Source: Desulfatirhabdium sp040755275 (GTDB lineage Bacteria; Desulfobacterota; Desulfobacteria; Desulfobacterales; Desulfatirhabdiaceae). Taken from it: DNA of 5,863 bases. Made by a program: the position numbers and the translations under genes. The notes below the pieces were generated by a model. The model saw only the letters and a program-made list of their open reading frames with translations. It was not told where the DNA came from and searched no databases. The stretch spans positions 1 to 5,863 of the forward strand of contig JBFMBE010000202.1 in the NCBI GenBank assembly GCA_040755275.1, written 5' to 3'. Within the stretch, counting starts at the first letter, position 1; each line of letters begins with the position of its first letter. Below, piece by piece: positions 1-5,842 of the stretch.

Positions 1-28
1 TGGCTGGGGAAGCCTTTTGAGATTGCTG
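1..28 (+). repeat. Partial copy of the dispersed repeat, cut by the window edge
   Basis: Bases 1-28 match 3130-3157 with one mismatch, and the first 21 bases are identical. The matching stretch in the cobT upstream region is the inside of a long palindromic repeat, so the window starts within another copy or a fragment of it. The segment contains the small hairpin GGCT/AGCC. Similarity fades soon after base 28. Where the copy begins cannot be seen. Confidence 0.7.
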
Positions 29-61
29 CGAAAACGTGTTTGAAGCCGCCGGAGATCGTTG

Positions 62-116
62 GATCGGACGGACGTGTTCGATCGACTTTTCATTGAAAAG
101 CAATCCGTTGCGATTG
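62..116. other. Three tandem small inverted repeats
   Basis: Three short perfect inverted repeats lie end to end: GATCG (62-66) with CGATC (79-83), CTTTTC (86-91) with GAAAAG (95-100), and CAATC (101-105) with GATTG (112-116). They sit between two repeat copies and have no credible reading frame. They may be part of the repeat element or just a structured spacer; no function can be assigned. Confidence 0.4.
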
Positions 117-134
117 AACCAGCCTCTGTTTGCT

Positions 135-260
135 GTTTGGCCATCCTTCCGATCCTACGAGATCGGGCGACTGAGTTTTTTCGCAGCATCGAAAAAGGTT
201 CCCCAGTCACCCCGCGACTTGACAGAGACTTCCTGACTTTTTGCGGGTCCATCATATGGA
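135..260 (+). repeat. Dispersed intergenic repeat, copy A
   Basis: This segment recurs on the - strand at 5438-5544 (copy B) and on the + strand at 5614-5757 (copy C). Copies A and B share a 25-base run with one mismatch (174-198 against 5497-5521) that forms a hairpin TTTTTCG/CGAAAAA. A and C share GATCCTACG (151-159, 5630-5638) and CTGACTTTTTGCG (233-245, 5711-5723), both followed by CATATG. The conserved end points toward the oxidase gene. No transposase is present, so it is a non-autonomous or regulatory element of unknown origin. Confidence 0.75.
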
Positions 261-274
261 CGGCTTTGAAAAAA

Positions 275-372
275 GGCTGCAGGCAAGGAGTGCAAATCCC
301 AAGGGGTGCGGCGTACGGAAACGTACGCCGCAACGAAGAGGGATGCAGCACGACACAGCATCTGGCCTTTTT
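275..372 (+). promoter_or_regulatory. Candidate structured 5' leader with mutually exclusive folds
   Basis: A perfect 11-base stem (307-317 with 322-332) is capped by a GAAA tetraloop of the GNRA class. It is enclosed by two further pairings, ATCCC (296-300) with GGGAT (340-344) and GCTGC (276-280) with GCAGC (345-349). The same 3' strand can instead pair downstream, GATGC (342-346) with GCATC (358-362), followed by TGGCC and five T. Two alternative folds with a weak terminator-like hairpin resemble a riboswitch or attenuator. It lies about 60 bases before the oxidase start and on the same strand. I do not recognise a known riboswitch class in it; a plain hairpin is also possible. Confidence 0.45.
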
Positions 373-420
373 GCGAAGCCGCCATGATTCAAGGCAGATC
401 AGCCTACATCATCGTGAAAG

Positions 421-426
421 AAAGGA
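421..426 (+). promoter_or_regulatory. Ribosome binding site that sets the oxidase start
   Basis: AAAGGA lies 8 bases before the ATG at 435. The longer reading frame has in-frame ATGs at 306 and 384. The one at 306 lies inside the structured leader and would add residues unrelated to the family, so 435 is preferred. Confidence 0.65.
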
Positions 427-434
427 CCCTCTGC

Positions 435-1811
435 ATGAACGAATTGCAGGCGCATCATATCACATTTTTCAAGGAACTGGTCGGATCCGAGCGTTTTTCG
501 ACCGGTAAATCCCATCGGGAGCTTCATGTACGGGACATTTCGGCCCATCACGGAAGCTTGCCCGCAGGTGTCATCTTCCCCGTGACAACGGAAGAGGTAT
601 CACGAATTCTGGGGTTTTGCTACGAGAACGACATTCCGGTCACTCCTTGGGGTGCTGGAACCAGCACCGAAGGCAATCCCGTTCCGGTATGCGGAGGTCT
701 GGTGATCGATCTGACTCGGATGAACCGGATCATTTCCATTCGACCCGAAGACCTTCAGGCCGATGTCGAACCCGGCGTGTTGCGCAAAGAGCTCAACCGT
801 CAGGCTGGGCAATTCGGTTTGTTTTTCCCACCCGACCCCGGCGCGGACGCCACCATCGGCGGAATGATCGCAAACAACGCCTCCGGTGTTCAGACCGTAA
901 AGTACGGGGCCACCAAAGACAACGTGCTGCGGCTCGTCGTGGTTCTGCCGAATGGAGAAACCATCCATACGGGATGCAAGGCCCCGAAATCCTCATCCGG
1001 ATACGATCTGACCCGGCTCTTCATCGGATCGGAGGGGACGCTGGGCATCGTTACCGAAATCACGGTCAAGCTCTCCGGCATTCCGGCGATCCGCATGGCA
1101 GCTACCATTTCGTTTCCGGATTTGGCAAGCGCATCCCAGGCCGTGGCTGTGCTGATCGGATCGGGGCTTGGACCTGCGGCATTGGAACTTCTGCCTCCCG
1201 GGCTGATCGCTCTGATGAATCGGGAAAAAGGACTCGGCATCGAGGAGGTTCCCACACTGTTTTGTGAATTTCATGGATCGAGCGACACCGTGATCGAGCA
1301 AACCGCAACGCTCGCACGGGAGCTCTGCGAAGAATGCGGTGCGGTCGGGTTCCGTCATGCCAGCGACGAGGCAGGACGCACCGCCCTCTGGCGTGCTCGC
1401 CACGAAGCCTGGGAGACCATCCATCGGGCCCATCCCGGGTTGGAAACCCTCATCGTCGATGCGGCTGTCCCCATTTCCGCCTATCCCGATATGGTGGTGT
1501 TTGCCCAGAATGCCGTCGATCGGGCGGGTGTCGTCGGCTACGTGTTTGGGCATGCCGGGGACGGAAATCTGCATGTCGTTCTGGTGGGCGACATTGGAGA
1601 TGATGTGGCTTGGGGAAGGCTCGAGGCCGTCAACCACGCCATTGTGGAAGAGGCCATCCGGAAGGGGGGCACCTGCACGGGTGAGCACGGGGTGGGTATC
1701 GGCAAACGCCGGTTCATGCCGCTCGAGCACGGCGCCTCCTACGAATGGATGCGACGGATCAAGACGCTTTTCGATCCGAAAGGCCTGATGAATCCCGGAA
1801 AGATTTTCTGA
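435..1811 (+). CDS. FAD-linked oxidase, D-lactate dehydrogenase (LDHD/GlcD) type
   Basis: The 458-residue product is a flavoprotein of the VAO/FAD_binding_4 superfamily that likely oxidises a D-2-hydroxy acid such as D-lactate or glycolate and passes electrons to a carrier or the membrane. The FAD domain is seen as PVTTEEV (49-55), PWGAGTSTEG (71-80), VEPGVLRKELN (111-121), PPDPGADATIGGMIANNASG (132-151) and FIGSEGTLGIVTEITV (196-211). The C-terminal FAD-oxidase domain has LWRARHEAW (318-326), GHAGDGNLH (372-380), TCTGEHGVGIGKR (413-425) and the terminal FDPKGLMNPGKIF. His373, His380 and Glu417 are the expected metal and substrate ligands. The LWxARH and D-x-x-VPIS motifs resemble LDHD most closely. 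There is no signal peptide, membrane segment or Fe-S motif, and no GlcE/GlcF partner nearby. Glycolate or 2-hydroxyglutarate remain possible substrates. Confidence 0.9.
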   Translation: MNELQAHHITFFKELVGSERFSTGKSHRELHVRDISAHHGSLPAGVIFPVTTEEVSRILGFCYENDIPVTPWGAGTSTEGNPVPVCGGLVIDLTRMNRIISIRPEDLQADVEPGVLRKELNRQAGQFGLFFPPDPGADATIGGMIANNASGVQTVKYGATKDNVLRLVVVLPNGETIHTGCKAPKSSSGYDLTRLFIGSEGTLGIVTEITVKLSGIPAIRMAATISFPDLASASQAVAVLIGSGLGPAALELLPPGLIALMNREKGLGIEEVPTLFCEFHGSSDTVIEQTATLARELCEECGAVGFRHASDEAGRTALWRARHEAWETIHRAHPGLETLIVDAAVPISAYPDMVVFAQNAVDRAGVVGYVFGHAGDGNLHVVLVGDIGDDVAWGRLEAVNHAIVEEAIRKGGTCTGEHGVGIGKRRFMPLEHGASYEWMRRIKTLFDPKGLMNPGKIF

Positions 1812-1836
1812 CGGCTGCATCCTTGTCCGGTGGTTC

Positions 1837-1900
1837 GATTTGCAGGCCGAGCGCTTGCGCCCGGGCTGCAAATCGTTCCTTCGCCGAAGGCCGTTTTTTT
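1837..1900 (+). terminator. Probable intrinsic terminator of the oxidase gene
   Basis: Two hairpins follow the stop codon: a perfect 9-base stem GATTTGCAG (1837-1845) with CTGCAAATC (1866-1874), then CCTTC (1878-1882) with GAAGG (1886-1890). The second is followed by CCG and seven T (1894-1900). The T tract is on the + strand, which fits termination of the oxidase transcript. The second stem is short, and three bases separate it from the T run, so efficiency is uncertain. The same structures may help block convergent transcription from cobT. Confidence 0.55.
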
Positions 1901-1954
1901 CTGAATTCCTTTCTTGGTGCTCGTCGCGTTCTTCAAAGGGGTTCACTTTCTGGT

Positions 1955-3037
1955 TCAACGTTCTTTTTCGGCCACCTGGGCTTCTGCAAAGGTCATCACC
2001 CGGGTGAACATGGCCACAGAGGCATCGAGAATGTCCATGGCCAGCACCGCTCCGGTGCCTTCCCCGAGACGCATGCCGAGATTCAAGATGGGCTCGAGTT
2101 TCAGGTGATCGAGCATGTATCGATGCCCCGGTTCTTCGGAACAGTGACCGGAGAACATGTAATCGGTTACCGTCGGACAGAGACTGTGGGCGATGAGCGC
2201 ACCTGCAGTGGAGATGAACCCGTCGATGACGATGGGTTTGTGGTGATAGGCAGCAGCCAGAATCAGTCCGGCGATCCCTCCGATTTCGAAACCGCCTACC
2301 TTTGCCAAAACATCGATGCCGTCGTTCGGATCCGGACGGTTCCTGGCAATGGCCTCGCTCAGAACGGCCCGCTTGGCTGCCACGCCTTCCGCATTCAGGC
2401 CGGTGCCGGGTCCCGTCATGACGTCCACGGGGCAACCGGTCAACACCGATCCGATGGCAGCCGAAGGGGATGTGTTGCCGATTCCCATATCCCCGGTTCC
2501 GAGGATATCAAACCCCCGCTCGAACAGCGACTCTCCGATTGAAAAACCGCTTAAGATCGCCTGTTCGGCTTCCTGTCGGCTCATGGCTGGCCCGATGCGA
2601 AAATTGTCCGTTCCTTTTCGGACCTTTCGAACCAGAAGTCGGTTTCCACCCGGAATTTCCTGGGGATCGATTTCCGGGATGATACCCATATCCACCACCC
2701 AGACATCGGCCCCGACATGACCGGATAGGGCATTGATGCCGGCTCCTCCGGCCAGAAAGGTCTTCACCATGGCTCCAGTGACTTCCTGCGGAAAGGCGCT
2801 CACCGCCTCTGCCGCAACACCGTGATCCCCCGCCATGACGACAACGGCCTTCTGGGAAATTCTGGGTTGCAGGGTTTGAAGGATTCCGCAAAGCCGCTCG
2901 GAAAATTCATGGAGCCTCCCCAGTGCCCGGGGAGGCATGACGAGCTGGGCGGTTCGTTCTTTGGCCTGCTGGATCCAGGTCGAATCGATGGGTCGAATGA
3001 GAGCGATGATTTCAGCCAGTGATTGCTTGTGGCTCAT
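1955..3037 (-). CDS. cobT: Nicotinate-nucleotide--dimethylbenzimidazole phosphoribosyltransferase
   Basis: CobT transfers phosphoribose from nicotinate mononucleotide to 5,6-dimethylbenzimidazole (or a similar base), giving alpha-ribazole phosphate for the lower ligand of cobalamin in the cytoplasm. The 360-residue length fits the family. Visible motifs are VVMAGDHGVAAEAVSAFPQEVT (from 66), GDMGIGNTSPSAA (182-194), GGFEIGGIAGLILAAA (248-263), DGFISTAGAL (272-281), GHCSEEPGH (297-305) and NLGMRLGEGTGAVLAM (319-334). Glu326 in LGEGTG corresponds to the catalytic glutamate of the family. The start at 3037 is chosen because AGGAGG lies 5 bases before it and it gives the usual N-terminus; the frame runs open upstream to 3274, but through repeat sequence. 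No other B12 gene is in the window. Expression is probably controlled by the cobalamin riboswitch and terminator upstream. Confidence 0.96.
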   Translation of the reverse strand: MSHKQSLAEIIALIRPIDSTWIQQAKERTAQLVMPPRALGRLHEFSERLCGILQTLQPRISQKAVVVMAGDHGVAAEAVSAFPQEVTGAMVKTFLAGGAGINALSGHVGADVWVVDMGIIPEIDPQEIPGGNRLLVRKVRKGTDNFRIGPAMSRQEAEQAILSGFSIGESLFERGFDILGTGDMGIGNTSPSAAIGSVLTGCPVDVMTGPGTGLNAEGVAAKRAVLSEAIARNRPDPNDGIDVLAKVGGFEIGGIAGLILAAAYHHKPIVIDGFISTAGALIAHSLCPTVTDYMFSGHCSEEPGHRYMLDHLKLEPILNLGMRLGEGTGAVLAMDILDASVAMFTRVMTFAEAQVAEKER

Positions 3038-3042
3038 GTCTT

Positions 3043-3048
3043 CCTCCT
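3043..3048 (-). promoter_or_regulatory. Ribosome binding site of cobT
   Basis: A perfect AGGAGG on the - strand stands 5 bases before the ATG at 3037. It decides the start against the open frame extending further upstream. Confidence 0.85.
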
Positions 3049-3068
3049 GAATGTTGTCTTGATAAGGA

Positions 3069-3243
3069 TGATTGCCCCGCAAAAAGTCGATTTTCCCGTG
3101 CTTTTCGTAAAAGTCGGGCATAAGCGGGGTGGCTGGGGAAGCCTTTTGAGCTTGCTGCTTCAAACAGTTTCCGCTGCTTCGCAAAACATCACCCGCCATC
3201 CTGCTGGATGCCCGACATTTACAAAAAGCACAGGAAAGACGAC
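3069..3243 (-). repeat. Dispersed repeat, copy D, forming a long imperfect palindrome
   Basis: Arms of 36 bases, 3086-3121 and 3208-3243, are inverted copies with 31 of 36 positions matching. They flank an 86-base centre that includes the stretch also found at 1-28. The centre also resembles copy C: TTTCCGCTGCT, then GCAA, ACAT and ACCCGCC follow in the same order from about 3168 and 5658. On the - strand the cobT-proximal end reads GACTTTTTGCGGGG (3088-3075), the conserved end of copies A and C. It lies inside the cobT leader, after the riboswitch terminator and before the ribosome binding site. Its structure resembles a MITE-like or REP-like element; no transposase is present. Confidence 0.75.
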
Positions 3244-3290
3244 TAGTTGCGAATCCAACAAGAATGGATGCCAACCTCTACCGGTTTTTC

Positions 3291-3329
3291 AAAAAAAATC
3301 CCCGTAGCTCTGAATAAGCCCGGGGATTT
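3291..3329 (-). terminator. Intrinsic terminator, expression platform of the cobalamin riboswitch
   Basis: On the - strand AATCCCCG (3328-3321) pairs with CGGGGATT (3304-3297) across a 16-base loop, and the stem runs directly into a tract of eight T (3298-3291, overlapping the stem's last two). It comes about 20 bases after the aptamer and before cobT, which is the classic arrangement for cobalamin-induced premature termination. No credible gene other than cobT is read from this leader. Confidence 0.85.
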
Positions 3330-3344
3330 ACCTTCTCCTCGACT

Positions 3345-3520
3345 GGGCATCCGACCGGCAGGTCTTCTGGCTTCCGAATCGTCCCCGGCACCACGCCTTC
3401 CCATCACGCTTGGATCACGACAGTGGCATTTTGTGGTGCGGGTCCCCGGTTACAGCGGCGGGTCCGCGCCGGAATTGCACCGGCTTCCCGATTAAGCCCC
3501 GAAGGGCGCCGTTCGAATAC
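3345..3520 (-). promoter_or_regulatory. Cobalamin (B12) riboswitch aptamer
   Basis: Read on the - strand, the conserved elements occur in the usual order. GGGAAGCCGGTGCAATTCCG is followed by GCGGACCCGCCGCTGTAACC (core, 3481-3446), then CCACTG (3426-3421), GGGAAGG (3402-3396) and the B12 box GCCAGAAGACCTGCC (3371-3357). CGGC (3511-3508) can pair with GCCG (3359-3356) to close P1. A GCCC-TTCG-GGGC hairpin sits at the 5' side. The aptamer precedes a terminator and cobT, so cobalamin binding should reduce cobT expression. Exact ends are approximate. Confidence 0.95.
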
Positions 3521-3589
3521 GATGGATATCAACACGGGGGTACCGGACAGTGTGCCCCCAAATGATCAGCGAATTTCCGCGCTGAGTCG

Positions 3590-3614
3590 AAAAACCTCCT
3601 ACCGTTCGGTGGTT
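3590..3614 (-). terminator. Probable terminator of the tadA-purA unit
   Basis: Just after purA, on the - strand, AACCACC (3614-3608) can pair with GGAGGTT (3599-3593) with one A-A mismatch and an 8-base loop, followed by a T tract (3594-3590). It separates purA from the riboswitch-cobT unit. The stem is short. A 5-base hairpin GGTTC/GAACC (3624-3638) also overlaps the purA stop codon. Confidence 0.5.
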
Positions 3615-3626
3615 CTTGTGAAAGGT

Positions 3627-4922
3627 TCAGTTGGAACCGAAAGGATGATCGATCACGATGGTTTGATCCCGACCAGGCCCCACAGAAACGATCTGAACCG
3701 GAATGCCGGTCAAGGTTTCGATGCGATGAATATAGGCAAGTGCTTCGTCTGGAAGATCCGACAGGGTTTTCGCCTTGGAGATGTCTGTTTTCCATCCCGG
3801 AAGGGTTTCAAGAATCGGGGTGCATTCCGCAAGCACCTTTAGATTCGATGGAAAATCCGAAAGCCGCTTGCCGCGGTACTCGTATCCGGTGCAGATGCAC
3901 AGGTTGTCCAGCTCGCCCAACACATCCAACTTGGTGATGGCCAACCCTGTCAGGCTGTTCAGCCGAGCGGCATTGGTGAGCAGCACGGTATCCAGCCATC
4001 CACACCTGCGCTTGCGGCCGGTGGTCGCACCGAATTCGCATCCGGTCTGCTGAATTCGGTCTCCCGTTTCGTCCAAGAGTTCGCAGGGAAAAGGCCCCTG
4101 TCCAACCCGAGTCGTGTATGCCTTCACCACTCCAATGACGCCGTCGATGACCTTGGGGCCGATGCCCGATCCAGAACAGGCATTTGCCGATACCGTATTG
4201 GAGGAAGTGACGAATGGGTAGGTGCCGTGATCGATATCGAGATGGGTGCCCTGAGCCCCTTCGAACAGAATGGATCGGTGGTTGCAGATAGCTTCGGAAA
4301 GGAAAGTGGACAAATGGGTGACATGGGGAGCCAGGCGCTCGGCATATTCCAGGTAGCGATCCCGGATATCGTCGAATGAAAGCGGGGATCCGTTCAGGTA
4401 GTGCGTGAGGTAGAAATTCTTTTCATCGAGGGTTTCCGCAAGCATTTCGGTGAACAATTCGGTATCCAGCAATTCGATGAACCGAATACCGCGTCTTGCC
4501 GCCTTATCTTCATAACAGGGGCCGATGCCTCTTCCGGTGGTTCCGATTTTCCGATCACCCTTCTTGTTCTCCCGGGCGATATCGACGGCCTTGTGATAGG
4601 GCATGATGAGGTGGGCCTTGTCGCTGATTTTCAGCAACTCGGGTCCGGTGTCGATGCCTCTTTCCTTCAGATAGGACATTTCTTCGATCAGGACTTCGGG
4701 GTCGACGACGACACCGTTGCCGATGGCGCAGATCTTTTTCTGAAGAATGCCGGAAGGGACGAGGTGGCTGATGAATTGCTGGCCGTTGACTACCATCGTG
4801 TGACCGGCATTGTTACCTCCCTGAAACCGCACGACGATGTCAGCATGCTCCGACAGCAGATCGACGATTTTGCCTTTGCCTTCGTCTCCCCACTGGGTTC
4901 CGACAATGACGATATTGGCCAC
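3627..4922 (-). CDS. purA: Adenylosuccinate synthetase
   Basis: PurA joins IMP and aspartate using GTP to form adenylosuccinate, the first committed step from IMP to AMP. The 431-residue length is typical. Motifs are GTQWGDEGKGK (8-18) with catalytic Asp13, NNAGHT (37-42) with His41, GTTGRGIGPCYEDK (127-140), FEGAQGTHLDIDHGTYPFV (220-238), TTRVGQGPFPCE (270-281), GATTGRKRRCGW (298-309), the guanine-contact TKLDVL (330-335) and SVGPGRDQTI (413-422). All expected blocks are present, and the frame is intact. The start is GTG at 4922, preceded by TAAGGAG at a 6-base spacing; the open frame further upstream only overlaps tadA in another frame. It follows tadA by 29 bases, so the two are probably cotranscribed. 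Confidence 0.97.
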   Translation of the reverse strand: MANIVIVGTQWGDEGKGKIVDLLSEHADIVVRFQGGNNAGHTMVVNGQQFISHLVPSGILQKKICAIGNGVVVDPEVLIEEMSYLKERGIDTGPELLKISDKAHLIMPYHKAVDIARENKKGDRKIGTTGRGIGPCYEDKAARRGIRFIELLDTELFTEMLAETLDEKNFYLTHYLNGSPLSFDDIRDRYLEYAERLAPHVTHLSTFLSEAICNHRSILFEGAQGTHLDIDHGTYPFVTSSNTVSANACSGSGIGPKVIDGVIGVVKAYTTRVGQGPFPCELLDETGDRIQQTGCEFGATTGRKRRCGWLDTVLLTNAARLNSLTGLAITKLDVLGELDNLCICTGYEYRGKRLSDFPSNLKVLAECTPILETLPGWKTDISKAKTLSDLPDEALAYIHRIETLTGIPVQIVSVGPGRDQTIVIDHPFGSN

Positions 4923-4928
4923 AATCTT

Positions 4929-4935
4929 CTCCTTA
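4929..4935 (-). promoter_or_regulatory. Ribosome binding site fixing the GTG start of purA
   Basis: TAAGGAG on the - strand lies 6 bases before the GTG at 4922. The GTG start gives the standard N-terminus (V/M-A-N-I-V-I-V-G-T-Q-W-G). No ATG near this position is in frame. Confidence 0.85.
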
Positions 4936-4951
4936 CGATCGATGGGAAAGG

Positions 4952-5437
4952 TTAGCGCGTGATGTCCACAGCGTTCCGGCGTTCCCGGAAAAAATCCTGC
5001 ATCAACCTTCTGCAGGGTTCTTCCAAAATGCCTCCGAACACTGCCGGATGATGATTGAACCGGGTGTCCACAGAGAAATCGTACAGCGATCCGCAGGCAC
5101 CCCACCGAGGATCTGGTGCGCCATAGACGATCCTCTGAACCCTGGCATGAATCAAGGCACCCATGCACATGACACACGGTTCGATCGTAACATAGAGCGT
5201 GGTGTTTAACAACCGGTAATTCCCCAACAGCCTGGCTGCCTGCCGCAGCACGCGGATTTCGGCATGGGCCGTCGGGTCTAAGCTCGCAATGGTCCGATTT
5301 CCGTCCTGTGCCAGGATGCGGCTCTCGGCATCGACCAATACGGCGCCGACGGGTACCTCTCCCAAGCGGAAGGCCTTTTCCGCCTCTTCAATGGCAGTGT
5401 GCATCCATTCGATGGAAAAGCTGGTTTCAGGATTCAT
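4952..5437 (-). CDS. tadA: tRNA-specific adenosine deaminase (A34 to inosine)
   Basis: TadA deaminates adenosine 34 of tRNA-Arg(ACG) to inosine, allowing wobble reading of CGN codons. The 161-residue product has the cytidine/deoxycytidylate deaminase fold: VPVGAVLV (28-35), the zinc and proton-shuttle motif HAE (His58, Glu60) and PCVMC (87-91, Cys88 and Cys91), followed by GALIHARVQRIVYG. The N-terminal FSIEWM block aligns with the FSHEYWM of the family, which supports the ATG at 5437 over the internal Met12. No clear Shine-Dalgarno precedes it; the sequence directly upstream is the end of repeat copy B. It is upstream of purA in a likely operon. A guanine deaminase is a less likely alternative given the motifs and length. 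Confidence 0.94.
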   Translation of the reverse strand: MNPETSFSIEWMHTAIEEAEKAFRLGEVPVGAVLVDAESRILAQDGNRTIASLDPTAHAEIRVLRQAARLLGNYRLLNTTLYVTIEPCVMCMGALIHARVQRIVYGAPDPRWGACGSLYDFSVDTRFNHHPAVFGGILEEPCRRLMQDFFRERRNAVDITR

Positions 5438-5544
5438 GATTGATGAAGTCGCACAAAGTCAGGCAGTCTCTGTTGAGCCGCATGGGGTCGGGAATGCCTT
5501 TTTCGCTGCTGCGAAAAAACTTAGCAGCCCGATCTGGTTGGATC
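5438..5544 (-). repeat. Dispersed intergenic repeat, copy B
   Basis: On the - strand this matches copy A across its length: GATCC...GATCGGG, then a hairpin of TTTTTCG with CGAAAAA (5518-5512 and 5505-5499), then CAGAGACT...CCTGACTTTGTGCG, then a CATCA-type end. The conserved end abuts the tadA start codon, so the tadA leader, and possibly its promoter, lies within or beyond the repeat. Confidence 0.75.
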
Positions 5545-5613
5545 GGGCGTAGATGTTTCATCAATATTCGCATGAAAATCATCATGTCGCAACTCAGCAA
5601 TCGTGTATTCCAA

Positions 5614-5757
5614 GTTTGGCTACCCGCCTGATCCTACGGGGCTCAAGCTGCTGTGCTTTTCCGCTGCTGAGCAACATTTACCCGCCTTCCTAAGGGTCAA
5701 GAGAGATGGCCTGACTTTTTGCGAGCTCATTAACATATGATGCCCCCGCAAAAAGTC
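5614..5757 (+). repeat. Dispersed intergenic repeat, copy C, with 11-base inverted ends
   Basis: It shares GTTTGGC, GATCCTACG and CTGACTTTTTGCG followed by CATATG with copy A, and the TTTCCGCTGCT...ACCCGCC block with the centre of copy D. Its right end carries a perfect inverted repeat, GACTTTTTGCG (5713-5723) with CGCAAAAAGTC (5747-5757). The CCCCGCAAAAAGTCGA stretch (5744-5759) also occurs in copy D at 3075-3090. No gene is visible from 5545 to 5863. Confidence 0.7.
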
Positions 5758-5830
5758 GAAGATCGAAAATGAAGAGTATTCAGGAATCAACTATTCTCCA
5801 TAACAAATATGATGTTCAAAAAACCAAAAT

Positions 5831-5842
5831 AGCTCTTTGACA
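5831..5842 (+). promoter_or_regulatory. boxA-like rRNA antitermination sequence
   Basis: AGCTCTTTGACA matches the classical rrn boxA TGCTCTTTAACA at 10 of 12 positions, and an A/T-rich leader-like tract precedes it. In many bacteria this motif stands shortly before 16S rRNA (and between 16S and 23S). The window ends 21 bases later, so the rRNA itself is not visible. The embedded TTGACA could also be a -35 element, but the bases at a 17-base spacing (TGGG...) do not fit a -10. Confidence 0.5.

Noticed and set aside
219..258. Possible sigma-70 promoter in copy A (TTGACA at 219-224)
   Set aside because: No -10-like hexamer at 16-18 bases; CATATG is 28 bases away, and TTGACA is not conserved in the other copies.
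36..508. Small overlapping + strand open frames in the left spacer
   Set aside because: They run through repeat copy A and the structured leader, have no convincing ribosome binding site and show no protein-like composition.
993..2435. 480-codon open frame on the - strand across the oxidase and cobT ends
   Set aside because: The translation is Arg/His/Ser-rich and low in hydrophobic blocks; it overlaps two well-supported genes and an intergenic terminator.
1745..2542. 265-codon open frame on the + strand antisense to cobT
   Set aside because: It starts inside the oxidase, runs through the terminator region and lies opposite conserved cobT codons; no family features.
3069..3243. CRISPR array or insertion sequence
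   Set aside because: There are no regularly spaced direct repeats and no transposase frame; the structure is one palindrome.
4401..4955. 184-codon open frame on the + strand antisense to purA
   Set aside because: It mirrors purA codons exactly opposite conserved motifs and has no recognisable domain.
5707..5723. Possible sigma-54 promoter TGGC...TTGCG in copy C
   Set aside because: The spacing between the GG and GC elements is one base too long, and the GG is missing in copies A and B.
5769..5840. 23-codon frame starting ATG AAG AGT
   Set aside because: Too short, no ribosome binding site, and it ends inside the boxA-like site.
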